This document shows, piece by piece, positions 1 through 12,330 of a DNA stretch of 64,000 nt. Position 1 is the first letter of the stretch. The number at the start of each line of letters is the position of its first letter. The notes beneath the pieces are model-generated. The model was not told the origin of the DNA. It saw nothing but the letters and a program-made list of their open reading frames with translations, and ran no database searches. The position numbers were made by a program, and so were the translations under genes. This DNA is from Paragonimus skrjabini miyazakii (Eukaryota > Platyhelminthes > Trematoda > Plagiorchiida > Troglotrematidae). Location: positions 244,229-308,228 of the forward strand of contig JTDE01000136.1 of assembly GCA_014338405.1 (NCBI GenBank), written 5' to 3'.

Positions 1-2004
1 GGGGGTTCCAAGTTGAAAGCACTAGCCGAACATGTTGTCACACGATTTGCATAGTTTTACACTAGGGTAATCACCCTGACTGCTGTCACGGTTACCTAAT
101 GGTCACGTGTTACGATTCGTACCGCCAGGCTGGTACGGCGAGGTTTCGTCAAGGTCAGAAGGTATTGAGCTCATGGGTTAGAAAAAATAAAAACACATCA
201 GAGGAGAGCAAATGTTACCGGTTAGAAAAACAGTCAAACTTGTTACCTCAATCAGTCATGGTTATCATCCGAAAGGTGAAGTGAGTCTAGACTATCATTT
301 AAATTATAGTGAGTAGAACTGTTTTTCCATTGCGACTAAGACCATGGTATTTTGTGACGCTTTTGTTTCGATCGAGCTCAACAATACGACAAAACATAAC
401 GGAAATTATTAAAACCGGTTCGGCTTTTCCGAGCTTCTGAACATTATTCGCTTAGAGTAGTGATATCAGTCAAGAGATCACTATGTGTAACGGTTCTCTT
501 ACAATCATTCGCGGGGACAATTGGGTCACGTCGTGTTGTTATACTAAATATCATTCTTAACGAAGTGGATTTATTACCCAGAGGGGAAAAGACATGACGT
601 AGCACGGCCTTCACCTCGAAAAGTGTTACCATTGAATGGATAAAGCTGGTGAAATGCTGTTGTTAACGACATAGAATGATATCGGATAGATTATTAACAA
701 CAAGGAGATGTGTTGCTTTAGTCTTCACAAATGTAAACAAACATACTGCTCTGTTTTAGTTAATTCCGTACCGTCTCTGTAGTTTGTTTCCTTTAGCCAT
801 ATACTATGTATGGTGTCGAGTTAACCGAAAATCTAGCGGACGTTAATATTAGGGTGACAGCCAGCAAATCGATGAATGGCAACAGTTTGTCGACGATCAA
901 TAAATAATAGAATTGTCATGTGCTTAAACGTACACTTGTCATGTTCGGTCTGTGTAGAGCGAACACAGACTAACCACATGTTTATGTCCACTGACATATG
1001 CTATCATATACGTCTGGCAGAATCTCGATCTGAATTCGACCAAATTTTACCTGTTGTATGGCTCAATATGGGTTGCTTGGTTTGTCGTTTTAAATGGCGG
1101 ATTTCGTTTACCACTACGTTTGAACTGTGTGCGTTTTGTTGCAAAAATTCTAGTGTTTCATGCATTGTTGAAGACAAACAATACGTATGAGGTATGTAAG
1201 CTGTACTGTCTGACTGGATCTATCAAGAATATTCTGATTATTTGAATTCCATACGTCATGTCTGTGTAGCGATCGTGGAGATATAAAAGAACTGTCCAGT
1301 TTTATCATCATAAGCCTATACTTTCTCACAATTCCTTCGTCACATGGTCAGTACAGTGATATCTTCTAAGGCTGATGAGTTACGTGGTGGGTTTGTTACA
1401 TTTACCGAGATACACTATAGATGTTGAACAGTTTCGAATGATAAGCAGGCACCGCATTCGTTTAGCTGATCCGAATGTAACTGGGAAATAATTTATCACA
1501 CTTAGGTCATTATCAGTTGTTTCTTTTGCCCAACTTCCGCGAGTATCTATTTGAGTCTCATTCATTCGACAAGAGAACAATACTTCCTTCGCATTCAAAG
1601 ACTCTATCCAATTTTTTTTCCCAATGAGCCACGTTTCACACAAATCCACTGTCAGGAATGACGACAATCATCAACATTGCTAAATGCGTCGGACACTTTC
1701 CTAGCCACCTGGTTACATGACCTGTTAACAACTTTACCCACGACATCATTTTTCGCCGTTCCCTATTATCGATTCACACATAACAGTACATAGTTTTTCA
1801 GTGTTACTGAGATGGCTGTTTGGATGTTATATCTATCACCGATATTGTGAATGTGTCACACACATGGGACAAAGAGAGAAAACTGATCTACGTTGAGCAT
1901 GACAGATATTTTCCTTTCCACTCATCCATTTGTTGGATCAGATGGTTTGGTGAAAATGGATGATCACACTACATCGTTTCAAATATGCCCGTTCCGATAA
2001 TGAG
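1..2004. other. Unassigned A+T-rich sequence
   Basis: I see no supported gene, RNA gene or repeat here. The short reading frames (up to about 104 codons) overlap on both strands, have no recognisable domain and no neighbouring splice signals that would join them. Confidence 0.5.
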
Positions 2005-2226
2005 AATAAAGATATATAAGCGAACATATGTATTCGATAATTTATCTTCAAGCCGGTACAATTATATAAGGACCAATCAAGCCATCACCAATTGACTGAC
2101 CACTGACCTAGTTTCTCTGTAATAAGTCTGATCGGTATCCCCATCTAACTGTATTAACTTCTTATATAATTGTACCGGCCTGAAGATAAATTATCGAAAA
2201 CATATGTTCTCTTATATGTCTTTATT
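2005..2226. mobile_element. Foldback / MITE-like element with 66-bp inverted arms
   Basis: Bases 2005-2070 are the near-perfect reverse complement of 2161-2226, with a handful of mismatches over 66 positions, separated by a 90-base spacer without any reading frame. Both arms include the string CGATAATTTATCTTCA, AACATATG and CCGGTACAATTATATAAG, or their complements. The arms begin and end with AATAAAG. This is the structure of a non-autonomous inverted-repeat (MITE or foldback) element. I cannot assign it to a transposase family; no clear target-site duplication is visible. It directly abuts the R3 repeat that begins at about 2227. Confidence 0.75.
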
Positions 2227-2465
2227 GATCACACTACAATACTCGTTAGTAGTCAGACAAAGGCAAAGTTGGTGATGTAACCGGGGGAAAATGCAAGAAG
2301 TATGTTTGAAACGCACTGTGATATGAAATGATATTTTTCGTACATGAACTTGGTACTGGCGGCTGTGGCTTTTCTGGATTAGTGTTATGTGCGAATGAGT
2401 TTTTTTTGTTATGGTGTTGAAACATATACACTGTTGATTTTGAGACGGAACAATCCTCATGCCAA
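2227..2465 (-). repeat. Dispersed repeat family R3, copy 1
   Basis: Read on the minus strand this segment matches 62765-63010 read on the plus strand. Shared landmarks are GTACCAAGTTCATGTA in the middle and TGTCTGACTACTAA near the end; both copies finish close to GAGTA(T/G)TGTAGTG. Short encoded peptides in both copies share the string LCLTTNE, but neither copy has a long open frame and I recognise no protein family. The family is unnamed here because I cannot match it to a known element. Its end coincides with the boundary of the foldback element at 2005-2226. Confidence 0.65.
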
Positions 2466-5179
2466 TAGTGTTATTGATTCGTTGCACTGGTAGTTACCAA
2501 GACTTGCACCTGCGTGCAGAAACATTTCGTCTGATCGTGGTGAACGGTAGATGTTTGTCAATGGTCTAATTCGGCCTTAGTTACGCATCAATAAATATAA
2601 AATATTTACTAATTCTATTGCCGACTTTTTCCACACAAGATAACGTCAGTATACAGGAAAGGTGAAACAACAAGGTTTCGATGACAGAAAGTATAAGTGT
2701 GCTGTGAAAAAATTTACTGGAAGGGTTAAACTTTCCCGAAACAGCGAAAAGTGATAAAGAGATATTTACAAGCACTTTCAGCGGAACTGTGTTGTTTTAT
2801 CATCGACTTGTCCACGCCATTTTCGATTACTTCTATAACAACACGTATCCTGAAGAGAATAAGTATGGCTTTAGTCGTTCATTTCCCGATTTTCTAACCC
2901 CCATTAAAACAAAAAGCATCCTGACCTGGTTTTTGTTTAGAGGGTAACTAGCAAGTATATTCACTCATTTGTGTTTCATTATGAATAACGTCAAACAAAT
3001 GTAACTGGGAACAAATACTCTCAGTACATTTGAATAATAAGTTATACACCTTTATCGAAATGCGCAAACTGGTCATTTTCGTGAAATTTGCCATTTTGGT
3101 GGACAAACAACAGAATCCTCTATTTTGATAAGGGTAAACCAAACCAAGTAGCGTGTTATCCATTTTTATCTTATTTCGAGTGATCTTTCATAATTCGCCA
3201 ACTAATAACAATTCAGACAGTACACATAAAATAAATTATATGTGAAGAATGACTGAAACTGCATAGCTCGTCAGGTATAGCACAAGAGTGTTGGTTAATT
3301 TGAGTTCATTAGGGACGGCTTGAAGTTACCACTGTTCAAATACTACTGAATCAAGATTAAGAGCGACAATTTTCTAGCCATTTCAAGATCATGTTCAACA
3401 AAACTAGCTTTGATGCAAGGCGAGTGGTATGAACAAAAATGAATTGGAAGTTAAATACAAACTGCTGAGATTAAGGAATGGTTTATGTGAAAATGTACGA
3501 GGTTTATTGTTTTGAGAATAATTTTGAGCACTTCATTGCAAAAGAAAATATTTGGGAGTATGCCACACATAGCTGATTGTTAATGAGAGCGTCACAATTC
3601 GTCAAAAATTGACTGTTAACCACTAAAAGGTAGACTATTAGTACTAAAACCCGGTAAAAGTTGAACAAAAGAGACAAATAACGGCCAAAATAAGACAACA
3701 CAGTGTTTATATAGATTCATCGAAGAAGATAACGATAGATGATATATGCTCAGTCATTTATTGTTATCACAGTTAAGTGAGGCATCATTGAAAAGATATG
3801 TGCCTTATTGCCAGAACACAAGAGTCTTCGCATATATCTTGTTACCGGATTGTATGCAATCTCCGACAGTTCTAAGATGAGGAGCTGATCACTACGTCCA
3901 GTGAAGCTGTGGGAACGTTGCCAACCTGCTTTCAAACTGAATACAATGATGACGTTGCGTGCTATGTCTCTGCACCGAAACAGATACCTTATGAGTAGTT
4001 GTGACCTGAAATGTTACTTTAAAGGAGCAATGTATAATACACGACAGTAACGAACTCGATGAAGGGGTAAGCTGGCATTCAGGTGTGATGATGTAGGGGC
4101 GAAAATAGATCTAAATTGTGTCATGGAGTGTTTAGTTTCCTGATGAGTTGTGTAGACGCTACCGGTGGAAAAGAATCAATTCACGTTTTCTACAAGCGGA
4201 CATACCTTGAATGGGTAAATCTTTGAGACGTTGAACCAGTTGCCAGCGTTCATTATTTGACATTCATTAATAGGCTTCAACTGCTAAAAACACAAAAACA
4301 ACACTATTAATGTACGGAGTTAGCTTCGCCAAAACCAATCACATTTAAAACGGCGCCGTCGGTGTATTAGGGACGAATAGTCTTTTCCATACTCATTAAA
4401 ACGCATGACGGGTTTCGAACTCACGTTTTATCGGTTCCGCTTGGATCTTTCAGTGAAAATCTAACTTATGTTTAACAATTTGTGTTTGGTGACTTTCGCG
4501 GCCGCGATTGTTACGGTACTTGTTACCTAAATGCATACTAATTCTTATAAACGACCGGGGAGCTCGAATAATTATCCCCGAATTTTCAACCATCAAAATA
4601 AAAAATGGAGTGAAGAATTTTACTGAATGACGCTTACAGCCTGGAAATCTGTAAAATGTTCAAACTAGATTGATACAAATTAACCCAAATCACATTCCAC
4701 TTATTCGTACGCACAGTCAGAAAATGTTAGTTGCACACTGTAAAACATTTCAATCAGGTGATAAAAATGTTATTAAAAATAAAGACAATTACGCCATTTT
4801 TTAGCTTTCATTAACTAACACCTATTTCTGAAATCTGTTGACGTTTGGAGACTGCTGAGCAAACCGGTAACCTGGAAAAATAAATTCGAGATTGTTCTTC
4901 AAACTCATGGGCCGATAAAATCGCAGAACTCCTCGATTAATTTGTTGGTTTATCATATTCAGGACAAACCAGTAAATGTCTTATCCGATATGAGCAAAAA
5001 GAACCTACCAACTACTCTAATTTGATAAAATCCACATGAATGGGAAGTTACTGAGTGAATACCAAATTAGTTCACAACATATTTCAAGATGCTGCATCCC
5101 ATAAAATCCATCAATACGAAAACTAAAACTATTCGATACTTTGGGTAGACCACAAAGATGAATCTGGCATCAATGATGG
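2466..5179. other. Unassigned A+T-rich sequence
   Basis: Only short chance frames are present (71 codons or fewer). Around 4390-4440 a stretch containing GGGTTTCGAACTCACG looks faintly like a tRNA-type B box, but no A box accompanies it. Nothing else stands out. Confidence 0.45.
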
Positions 5180-5735
5180 ACAGACGCTACCTCATATTCT
5201 CAGCCACCAAACATTTACATGGCCACTGCATCAGTCCTTATCAATCTACTCAGTTTGGTGGTCAAGTCGCGCCAACAATTATCACAGACGCGGACGGTTT
5301 CCAGTGTGCAATCCTTGTCCGTTCCGGTTCCATAAGACATTCGGGAAAATAACCATACGATACAGATGACCACAATTTCGTAAGCAAATATGCAAATAAC
5401 GTCGCAGTTGAGGTGGAACATCTCACTCCATTTATTTCGTCCGTCTTATGAGGAAGTGTGTCCGAATTCGTCACAATCCGACAGTCTGTTTCATGCTACA
5501 ACAAAACTTGTTCACACCTGGTTTATGAAGTGTGATTAATGTGAAGAACATTTTATCGATTATGAATACTCACTGTTGCGGATAATGAACATCCACCTCG
5601 ACTCTATTCTCTCGAGTATGTGATGGAATGAAGTTGACTGGTAACACGTTACAATCGTTTTTGTTGATGGGGCTTCTGCCAAAGTCAGATTACTCTATCT
5701 ATATTTCCGGTATTTACGTTATTTCTACAATCCAC
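5180..5735 (+). repeat. Dispersed repeat family R2, copy 1
   Basis: This segment aligns along its length with the reverse complement of 11488-12035. Clear shared blocks are AAGTCGCGCC, GCGGACGGTTTCCAG, TTATGAAGTGTGATTAATGTG, AATGAACATCCACCTCG and GGGGCTTCTGCCAAAGTCAG. The two copies differ by many substitutions and small indels, so both are old. Neither frame is conserved between the copies, so I do not call a protein. The family could be the untranslated part of a retroelement; this is a guess. Confidence 0.7.
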
Positions 5736-8700
5736 ACAATTCTTCTAGTACAATTCTTTATACGTTTATGATACCCCACTGTTCAGTAAATGTTTCACCT
5801 AGTTTGTTACTAAAGTGCTTGATTGTTTTCCTAAATTCTCATTGCATCTTTTAAGCTATAGCGAACATTTTTCTTAACTGAGCTGTACAGTTTGTTGCGT
5901 AAAACATCATGCAATATGAAAAACATGTTTGTAGCAAAATTCCTATCTTACGTAACTTGGCATTTTCTTATCATACCTCTGACGGTTTTTGTGCTTTTTC
6001 AAATCGATTCCACTACAGAGCATTAGTAACACACATTTGAACTCGCTTCTCTTACGTACTTCTTTACTCAATTTTGAGTCTACCTAAACTCATCCGATTT
6101 CTTCTAATCAAACTTAAAACTGCGTTAATGAGGGCTGAACATATAGAATTATTTGGACAATACACGAAACATACATTTCGAGATGCACACCTAATGCATA
6201 AACATCAGTCTGATGGTTTAATAGTACTCATAAACTCCGTCTTCTCTGACGTCGAATCTAGGGCGGAAGTATAAATTCCTATAATTTCGGTCACATTGTT
6301 TGCCTGGTACTCTTACCAATCTAACGTGGAGTCAAATACTGTGGACGTATAATATAAACATGTATGCTAATCTTCCCTGATTAAAGCACTGCTTTCGATA
6401 GATTCATCTGCTTTATTTTTCTCAAATCTCCTGCGGATAATGATGTTAACTACTTCTTTCTCTTATTTCCTCGTTTACCTGAATGAATTGAATTCCGTAG
6501 AACCTTTCAACTCAATTGTCACGTTAAGCTCAACCTTTGTATGACTTTTCACGCAAAAATAAACGAGTTACCCTTGATAATGGACAAGTACATCGCTAAT
6601 TGCGCAAACGTTATTGTAAGTGAACGTAAAAAGAAAAAATAGAAAGCCAGTTTCCATCGCTGCAACAAGATTCTGATATACCCGTTAACTATTGACAATT
6701 TCCCATCCCCCTTACTTTAAAAGTTTAAAATTACGTCAAATCTTCGGAATTTTAAAGCCAACCGTTCTCTACTTGCGCTTGGTCGTAAAACTGTCGTAAG
6801 ATTTCCTTCTGTCTTGCATTTTAACCGCACACAAACCCATACAATTAGTGTGGCATTTAACGTGATCTCCAGATTTATTAAACTAAAAAGATTATTAGTG
6901 TACATTTTATTTCTTACCGTCTATGCCGAGCCTGTCTACTTAGGAATTGATTATCACTCGAATCTTACGAAATTGATCCACCTCTAGGGAATCATACTGT
7001 GAACCTGTGAGATAACCAAAACATATTTCCGAATGTGACAATGCTTCCCATAAAAGTTTGGCTAATTGTATTATGCTGAAACAGTTTATTGTTTGCAGCA
7101 ACCTGGTTGAAAATGTTTTCGGTAGTAATCCACATCTCTATCTTAGAGTTGTTTCAATCAAGGTTTTGCTCTTCGAATTAAAAAAACCCACAAAAATTTC
7201 ATTCTCACACACGGATTTTCAAGAAGTTCAATCAATACCTAGTTCGTACACTTAGCAGCACTCGATGACACGTTTTTCTAGTTAACGAATGCCTATGTTT
7301 ATAACTTTGTCTACAACTAATTTTTGCAATCGTAAAATATGGTCATTCCTTGGGCTGATAAAGCTTGTTTTGACTAGGAAATAATCTAGCATATAAACAA
7401 TAAGGTTTCAACAGCTGACTCCTTCATCATTTGTTTTTGTGCAATTCGAGCATGAGTTAATGTATGAAGTTAGCTCTGGACTGGATGTAAATCTTTTCTG
7501 TCTCCTAGGTCTTTGAGAACTTGAAAAATGCTAACGGCAATTCTTAAGATATCTTTCTCATAAATATTTCGTACGCATGCTTCATAGTACTTTATAAATG
7601 CTGTTGTACTCAATAAATAATAGGTCGTAGCAACAACCATAAGGAAGTTAGATTTGATACATGATGTGTGATTAGGTGAAATTGATTACTTTGTAACCCT
7701 GTCTGTTGTACTGGCTAATCTTAAGATAACTTTGCTTACGAAAGCATTTTCATGTTAGGTAATAAATCAATACGTGCCAAGTGTTCAGCAATCACATAGA
7801 GGATGAGAAGGATATTATTTTGGCTTCCAAAATGCAGGTATCAAGAGGTCACCAAAAAGTCAATTGTGCCGGTAGGGTAACCTTAAATAGGATTTCATTC
7901 TGTTGTTTAAAACACACGTTACTCTGACATTTTATTGGATTCTTATAAAACAGGACTATTAACTACCTTCTTGAATAACTTTTTACTTAACATTCATTTC
8001 ATGAAAAAGGGAATAACAAGAAGTAAGAACTTGCGTTGATAACAAAAGATGTTCAAACAGTGCGACAACGGTGAAACTAAAAAATGATCGATAGTCGATT
8101 GCAGGATATTCAACAAGTCAACACAAACAACTTAACTACCCCGTCAGTAAGAATGTTCAACATGAACAGCCTTTTGGATTGACCAAACAGGAACACTTAT
8201 GTGACCATGTAACCTTGCAAATATTTTGAAGCTGGTCGCAGCACCTCGTATTGGGACCACAATATCGTTAACAATATTCAGCGCTATATTCCTTCTGCAA
8301 CATTCTGACAGAAACCAGAATTATTGATGCACAGTACACTATGAATGATCATATTGATAATTTTAGTCAAAAAAACAAGAACGCCTATTACATGTTAAAA
8401 TGAAGTTTGCGCAAAAAAATTGCACTTGCCTTGCTGTCCTAATCAACTTCTGCCGCCTGAGGTTTGGTATTCTAACTACTAGTCTTGTCATTTCGAGATA
8501 GTTGGTTTTGATGATAGCTTCCTGATGATTACTTTCATGGTATCACGCACGAGTCTTTTTGGGTTACATAATAAAGAGTATACAACGTTTAATTATGCCT
8601 TTAACCGCACTGTAAGCCAAAATAACTAGAATATCTCGGGGTACTTGGTTGATTACATCCGTGTTGTTAACTGCGGAGCTAACAAGGCAGACATTTGTAG

Positions 8701-9462
8701 TGTCAAAATCAAACTATTTTCTGGGAAAAACACTTGTTCAACGTGTAGTATAACGTGGTCTTGTCACTCGTTTCTCAAGAGCACCTTGCCCATTTCTTAC
8801 TCCCTTATCAATAAATGCCTGGTCGTTTATTTTTGCACAGTTGTACTGAACATAAATGTCGGCCTATCAGCAACAGTCTTGTTGACTAAAATTTTGTATT
8901 TTTGCCTGATGCATGTTATTTCATTTTAATCTGGGAGTTGGGAGTCATCAGGGTCGTATGTTACTATGTTACTAATAGATCAGTTGCTGGATGCGTTGAC
9001 ATATAGGTTATGCACTGACAGAATGCTATTAAAAAGTTCGATTAACATTTGTAAAACTAGTTTTTACGGAAGTACTTCCACTTCTGCTTTGACGGAAAAT
9101 GTCACGGTAAGAGGAAAAGCTTTAGTAGCTCTGGATTTCAAACTGAAACATGGAGCCCACCACGCGCAGTTATTCGCACAAAATAGAAAACATGCTTAAG
9201 AGCGGATTGTTTGCTGCTGAGACTGCTCTTAATGTTAACTCAGACTATCGGGGTGATTCAGTGGTGTGCACATAAAGTGACAACTTTTACGTATGTGAAC
9301 TGCATCACAAACGGCATACAGTCTCCAATCACGACTGGATTAACTTATTCAGTTGAGACGACAATATCATACTACTCACGGCATTTCATCATCAAGAACA
9401 TTTTTATTTTTTAGAATTGTGAAGCAGCATTTTCTCGAAACAAGTTTCAGTAGAGCAGTCAA
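5736..9462. other. Unassigned A+T-rich sequence
   Basis: No gene, RNA gene or repeat is supportable. The longest frames (94 codons at 8645-8929, plus strand, and 77 codons at 8966-9199) have no recognisable motifs and ordinary flanks. Confidence 0.45.
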
Positions 9463-9636
9463 AAAACGTAAATGCATACGATTTATAGCTTAGCAAATTT
9501 ACCTGTAAATTATCAAATGTGTACTACAGAGCAAGAGATCACAAAGAGGAAAAACAGGGGTAAAATGTGAAACTAAACATATAAGGGAAACATATGGCGG
9601 ATCTATTTTCTAATCAGTCAATAGCATCTACCATGG
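9463..9636 (+). repeat. Left arm of the 174-bp inverted repeat
   Basis: It is the reverse complement of 10287-10460 with scattered mismatches. The match is strongest from about 9540 to 9636 and weaker toward 9463. Confidence 0.8.
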
Positions 9637-9663
9637 ATGTGATAGACTAAGAAAAATTCTTTC

Positions 9664-10265
9664 TACACACACAGAGATGGACACCAATGTCTCATAGTAA
9701 CTGCATCTGCATATCGTAACAACCCGGACTTATCAGTTACGTAAACCATCGTGAATGCTTGCGTGGGATCCGCTTGGTGATGGCTCCCCAGGAGATTACG
9801 AGCGATCGTTGATACCGATGGTTTGTGCGGCGGTTGCTTTGTGCTCACGTGGGTGTTAACTTGCATCTGCACTACATGTTTGTTAATCTATGCTGGGATG
9901 CGTTCCGAGGTGCAACCTTCGGCTGTTGTTCTGTCATGTCAATGTAGTCGCCCTGGCAACTGCATAAAAACTGACAAATGATATGGGATCTGGCGAACGG
10001 AGGTATGTGAGGTTGTAGAGGTGGAATTAGCACATGCTTTGTGGTGTAGGTTAACACATCCTCTGAGGTATTGTACGTCCGTAATACAGTGGCCTTCAAC
10101 CCGTGTTTTAGCGACGTACTGACATCATCCAGGTGTAGATAAGTTTTCATATTTGGCACTACCATCATTGTTTGCTCGTGCGGTTTTTCCTTAGAAAACT
10201 TGGGAATCAATGAGTGCGGGCATCCGTTGTTCAAGAAAACCTGATTAACTAGCTGTAGTTCACTC
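9664..10265 (-). pseudogene. Penelope-like element, C-terminal GIY-YIG endonuclease region (broken)
   Basis: Read on the minus strand, a frame from about 10265 to 9872 carries features of the PLE region that joins reverse transcriptase to endonuclease, then HIICQFLCSCQGDYIDMTEQ, which aligns with the GIY-YIG core of PLEs (a CxC pair followed by Y-I-G and R-T-x-R in intact copies). Here YIG has become YID and the arginine motif has become MTEQ, so the nuclease should be inactive. After a stop and apparent frame change near 9872 the tail continues with SVSTIARNLLGSHHQADP, then LLRYADAVTMRHWCPSLCV, matching the usual PLE C-terminus. The reverse transcriptase is missing. Known family role: the nuclease nicks target DNA for target-primed reverse transcription. 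This is a dead fragment lying between inverted repeats. Confidence 0.75.
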
Positions 10266-10286
10266 TGGATTGTGAGTTTAGCAATC

Positions 10287-10460
10287 CCATGGTAATGATG
10301 CTATTGACTGATTAGAGAATAGATCCGCCATATATTTCCCTTATATTTTAAGTTTCACATTTTACCCCTGTTTTTTCTCTTTGTAATCTCCTCTTCTGTA
10401 GTACGCCCTTGATAATTCACAGTAAATTTGCCGGGCCATAAATCGGGCGCATTTACGTTT
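10287..10460 (-). repeat. Right arm of the 174-bp inverted repeat
   Basis: It is the inverted partner of 9463-9636; the mirrored CCATGG marks the inner edge at 10287-10292. Confidence 0.8.
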
Positions 10461-11487
10461 ATGAACGCTCCTTAAAAATTATCAGTCAAACGGCACGCTT
10501 GGATTGAATCGCTGTAACACAACGTATATACAGCACTGGAATGTGTTGAAGGATATCAAATTTCAGCTGTCTTCTAAATGTTGACAGAGCGTAGAAAGAT
10601 CTGTTTGCGCCTTTCTTGAATTGCATCAGTCTTGCTTGTTAATGGTTAGTTAAGATTGGTCACTCCAATAGGAACATTAGAAGTTTCCATGTTTCCAGGA
10701 GTACTGCTCTCAAACCTAGAGTCCTCTTGCACACGATCATCAAATGGACTCCGTCTTTCTCCGTAAACCATAAACCAATAGTTTGCAAAATCTGATTATA
10801 TTTCGTCATCGCAGTCAATGTACGCTGCTAAAACGGCAAGGAGAAATATACATACTCCGGTAGGGCTGAACACAGATTGCACAAATGTCAAACAGTGTGA
10901 CTGTGTGTAGGATGGACTGTACTGTGCGTGCGAAATAAATCGATCAAATCTTACCACATCGGTTTTTTGCTATCCTCGTACATTTTGGAAGTGGGTATGC
11001 CTGGGCTGTTCAAATAAATCTACTCATATAAGTGAAATAAATCACTGACAAAAGCTTTTGCAATAAAAAAGCCTTCTAGGCATAAAACAAACCATCCTTC
11101 AAATATTTTGCACCCAGTGGTGTCCCAGATAGTGGCAAACATAGTGGCTTTTTATTTTTGGGTTAGACCAATCTTCTTTAAACCTAATGCAGGGGCGTGA
11201 CGTGAATATAGTGTAGCAAATAAACTGAATGTAGGCAACAATCGGATGTTGTCCACTGATGAAAAACGTAATTAATTCAATTTTGTTGCAGATTTCGACA
11301 GAGTTTATCAATCAATGCGACTGCGGATTACATCGTTGATAAGTTCACAATGAATTCACAAGCATCTATCAAATTGATTCGTTTTATTCAAGGTTCTTCC
11401 CAATCAAGGCCGTTTTGTCTATAACTGCCGTGTGATCGAAGTTGCTCTCAGTGAATAAGGCAAAAGTGTACGGACTGAATTTATGAT
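10461..11487. other. Unassigned sequence
   Basis: No supported feature. A minus-strand frame at 11099-11311 (70 codons) has no recognisable motif. Confidence 0.45.
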
Positions 11488-12035
11488 GTGGAATGTACAA
11501 ATAACGTAAACACCGGAAACATAGATAGAATAATCTGACTTTGGCAGAAGCCCCATCAACAAGAATGATTGTACCGTGTTACCAGTCAACTGAGTTCTCA
11601 CCCTCGGAAGAATAAAGCCGAGGTGGATGTTCATTCTCCGCAGCAGTGTGCATTCATAATGGATAATATGTCCTTCACATTAATCACACTTCATAAGCCA
11701 TGTGAAAATAACCTCTGTAATGACGTGAAATGAACTGCCTAATTGTGGAAAATTTAATAGTTCGGACAGACAGAATAAACTGAGTGAAGAGTTCGACGCC
11801 AAGTGCCACAGCATTTGCATATTTCGCTGCAAAATTATGGTCATCAGTGTGGTATGGTTACTTTCTGAAATGTCTTGTGGAACCAAAACGGACGAGGATT
11901 GCACGCTGGAAACCGTCCGCACCGGTGATAATTCGCGGCGCGACTTAATCACCAAACTGGATAAATTGATTAGGGCTGATGAAGTTACTATGTAAACGTT
12001 TGGTTGTTGAGGATATGAGATACCGCCTCTCTCCA
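11488..12035 (-). repeat. Dispersed repeat family R2, copy 2
   Basis: This is the inverted partner of 5180-5735; shared blocks are listed there. A 176-codon minus-strand frame (11680-12210) runs through it, but it continues without interruption into the unrelated hammerhead element next door, and the equivalent frame in copy 1 contains stops. I therefore treat that frame as accidental. The repeat lies directly beside hammerhead element A. Confidence 0.7.
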
Positions 12036-12039
12036 ACCT

Positions 12040-12330
12040 AAATATCCGTAAAGTGTGGTGGTTGGGCGTTTGGATTTGATCATTCAGTGATGCGTAATTT
12101 GAGGTTACTGATGTTGTGTTAAACACGCCAGTCTTACAAATACGAGAAACAGAATAAATACGCTGATGCGGACAAAGATATGCACTGTTGATGAGCTCTA
12201 ATAAGAGCAAAACACGAATCTAGTACTTCGTTTACAGGTGAGCTAGTCAAAATGGTTATCTGAATGCAAAGGCTGTGATCATGTGTGGGTTTGTTTTGAA
12301 ATAAATGATCATTCATGTAGGTTGTATGGG
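12040..12330 (+). mobile_element. Hammerhead element A (tRNA-headed SINE-like, second subfamily)
   Basis: Its order of blocks matches the other copies in this window: GTGGTTGGGCGTTTGGATTT, a tRNA-derived head with GAGGTTACTGATG, a hammerhead region, GTGAGCTAG and a tail with GTGATCATGTGTGGGT. The closest relatives here are the elements at 31340-31690, 32400-32640 and 61250-61560. The hammerhead (12182-12226) has TTGATGA in place of CTGATGA and AAAA in place of GAAA, so it should be inactive, although the stem II hairpin GCTCT/AGAGC is intact. Confidence 0.7.

Larger units (their letters stand above)
9463..10460. mobile_element. Inverted-repeat-bounded element enclosing a PLE endonuclease remnant
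   Basis: Bases 9463-9636 and 10287-10460 are inverted copies of each other, about 174 bp each. Inner parts share CAGGGGTAAAATGTGAAACT, ATATAAGGGAAA, ATGGCGGATCTATT, TAATCAGTCAATAGCATC and CCATGG. Outer parts, more diverged, share ACGTAAATGC, GCAAATTTA and GTACTACAG. Between the arms lies a decayed minus-strand GIY-YIG endonuclease coding region typical of Penelope-like elements. PLEs are known for terminal repeats that can be direct or inverted, so the arms may be partial inverted terminal repeats of one PLE; alternatively a PLE fragment was captured inside a foldback element. Confidence 0.75.

Noticed and set aside
11680..12210. 176-codon minus-strand open frame, longest in the window
   Set aside because: It spans the unrelated R2 repeat and hammerhead element A; the equivalent frame in the other R2 copy (5180-5735) contains stops. 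No recognisable protein motif.
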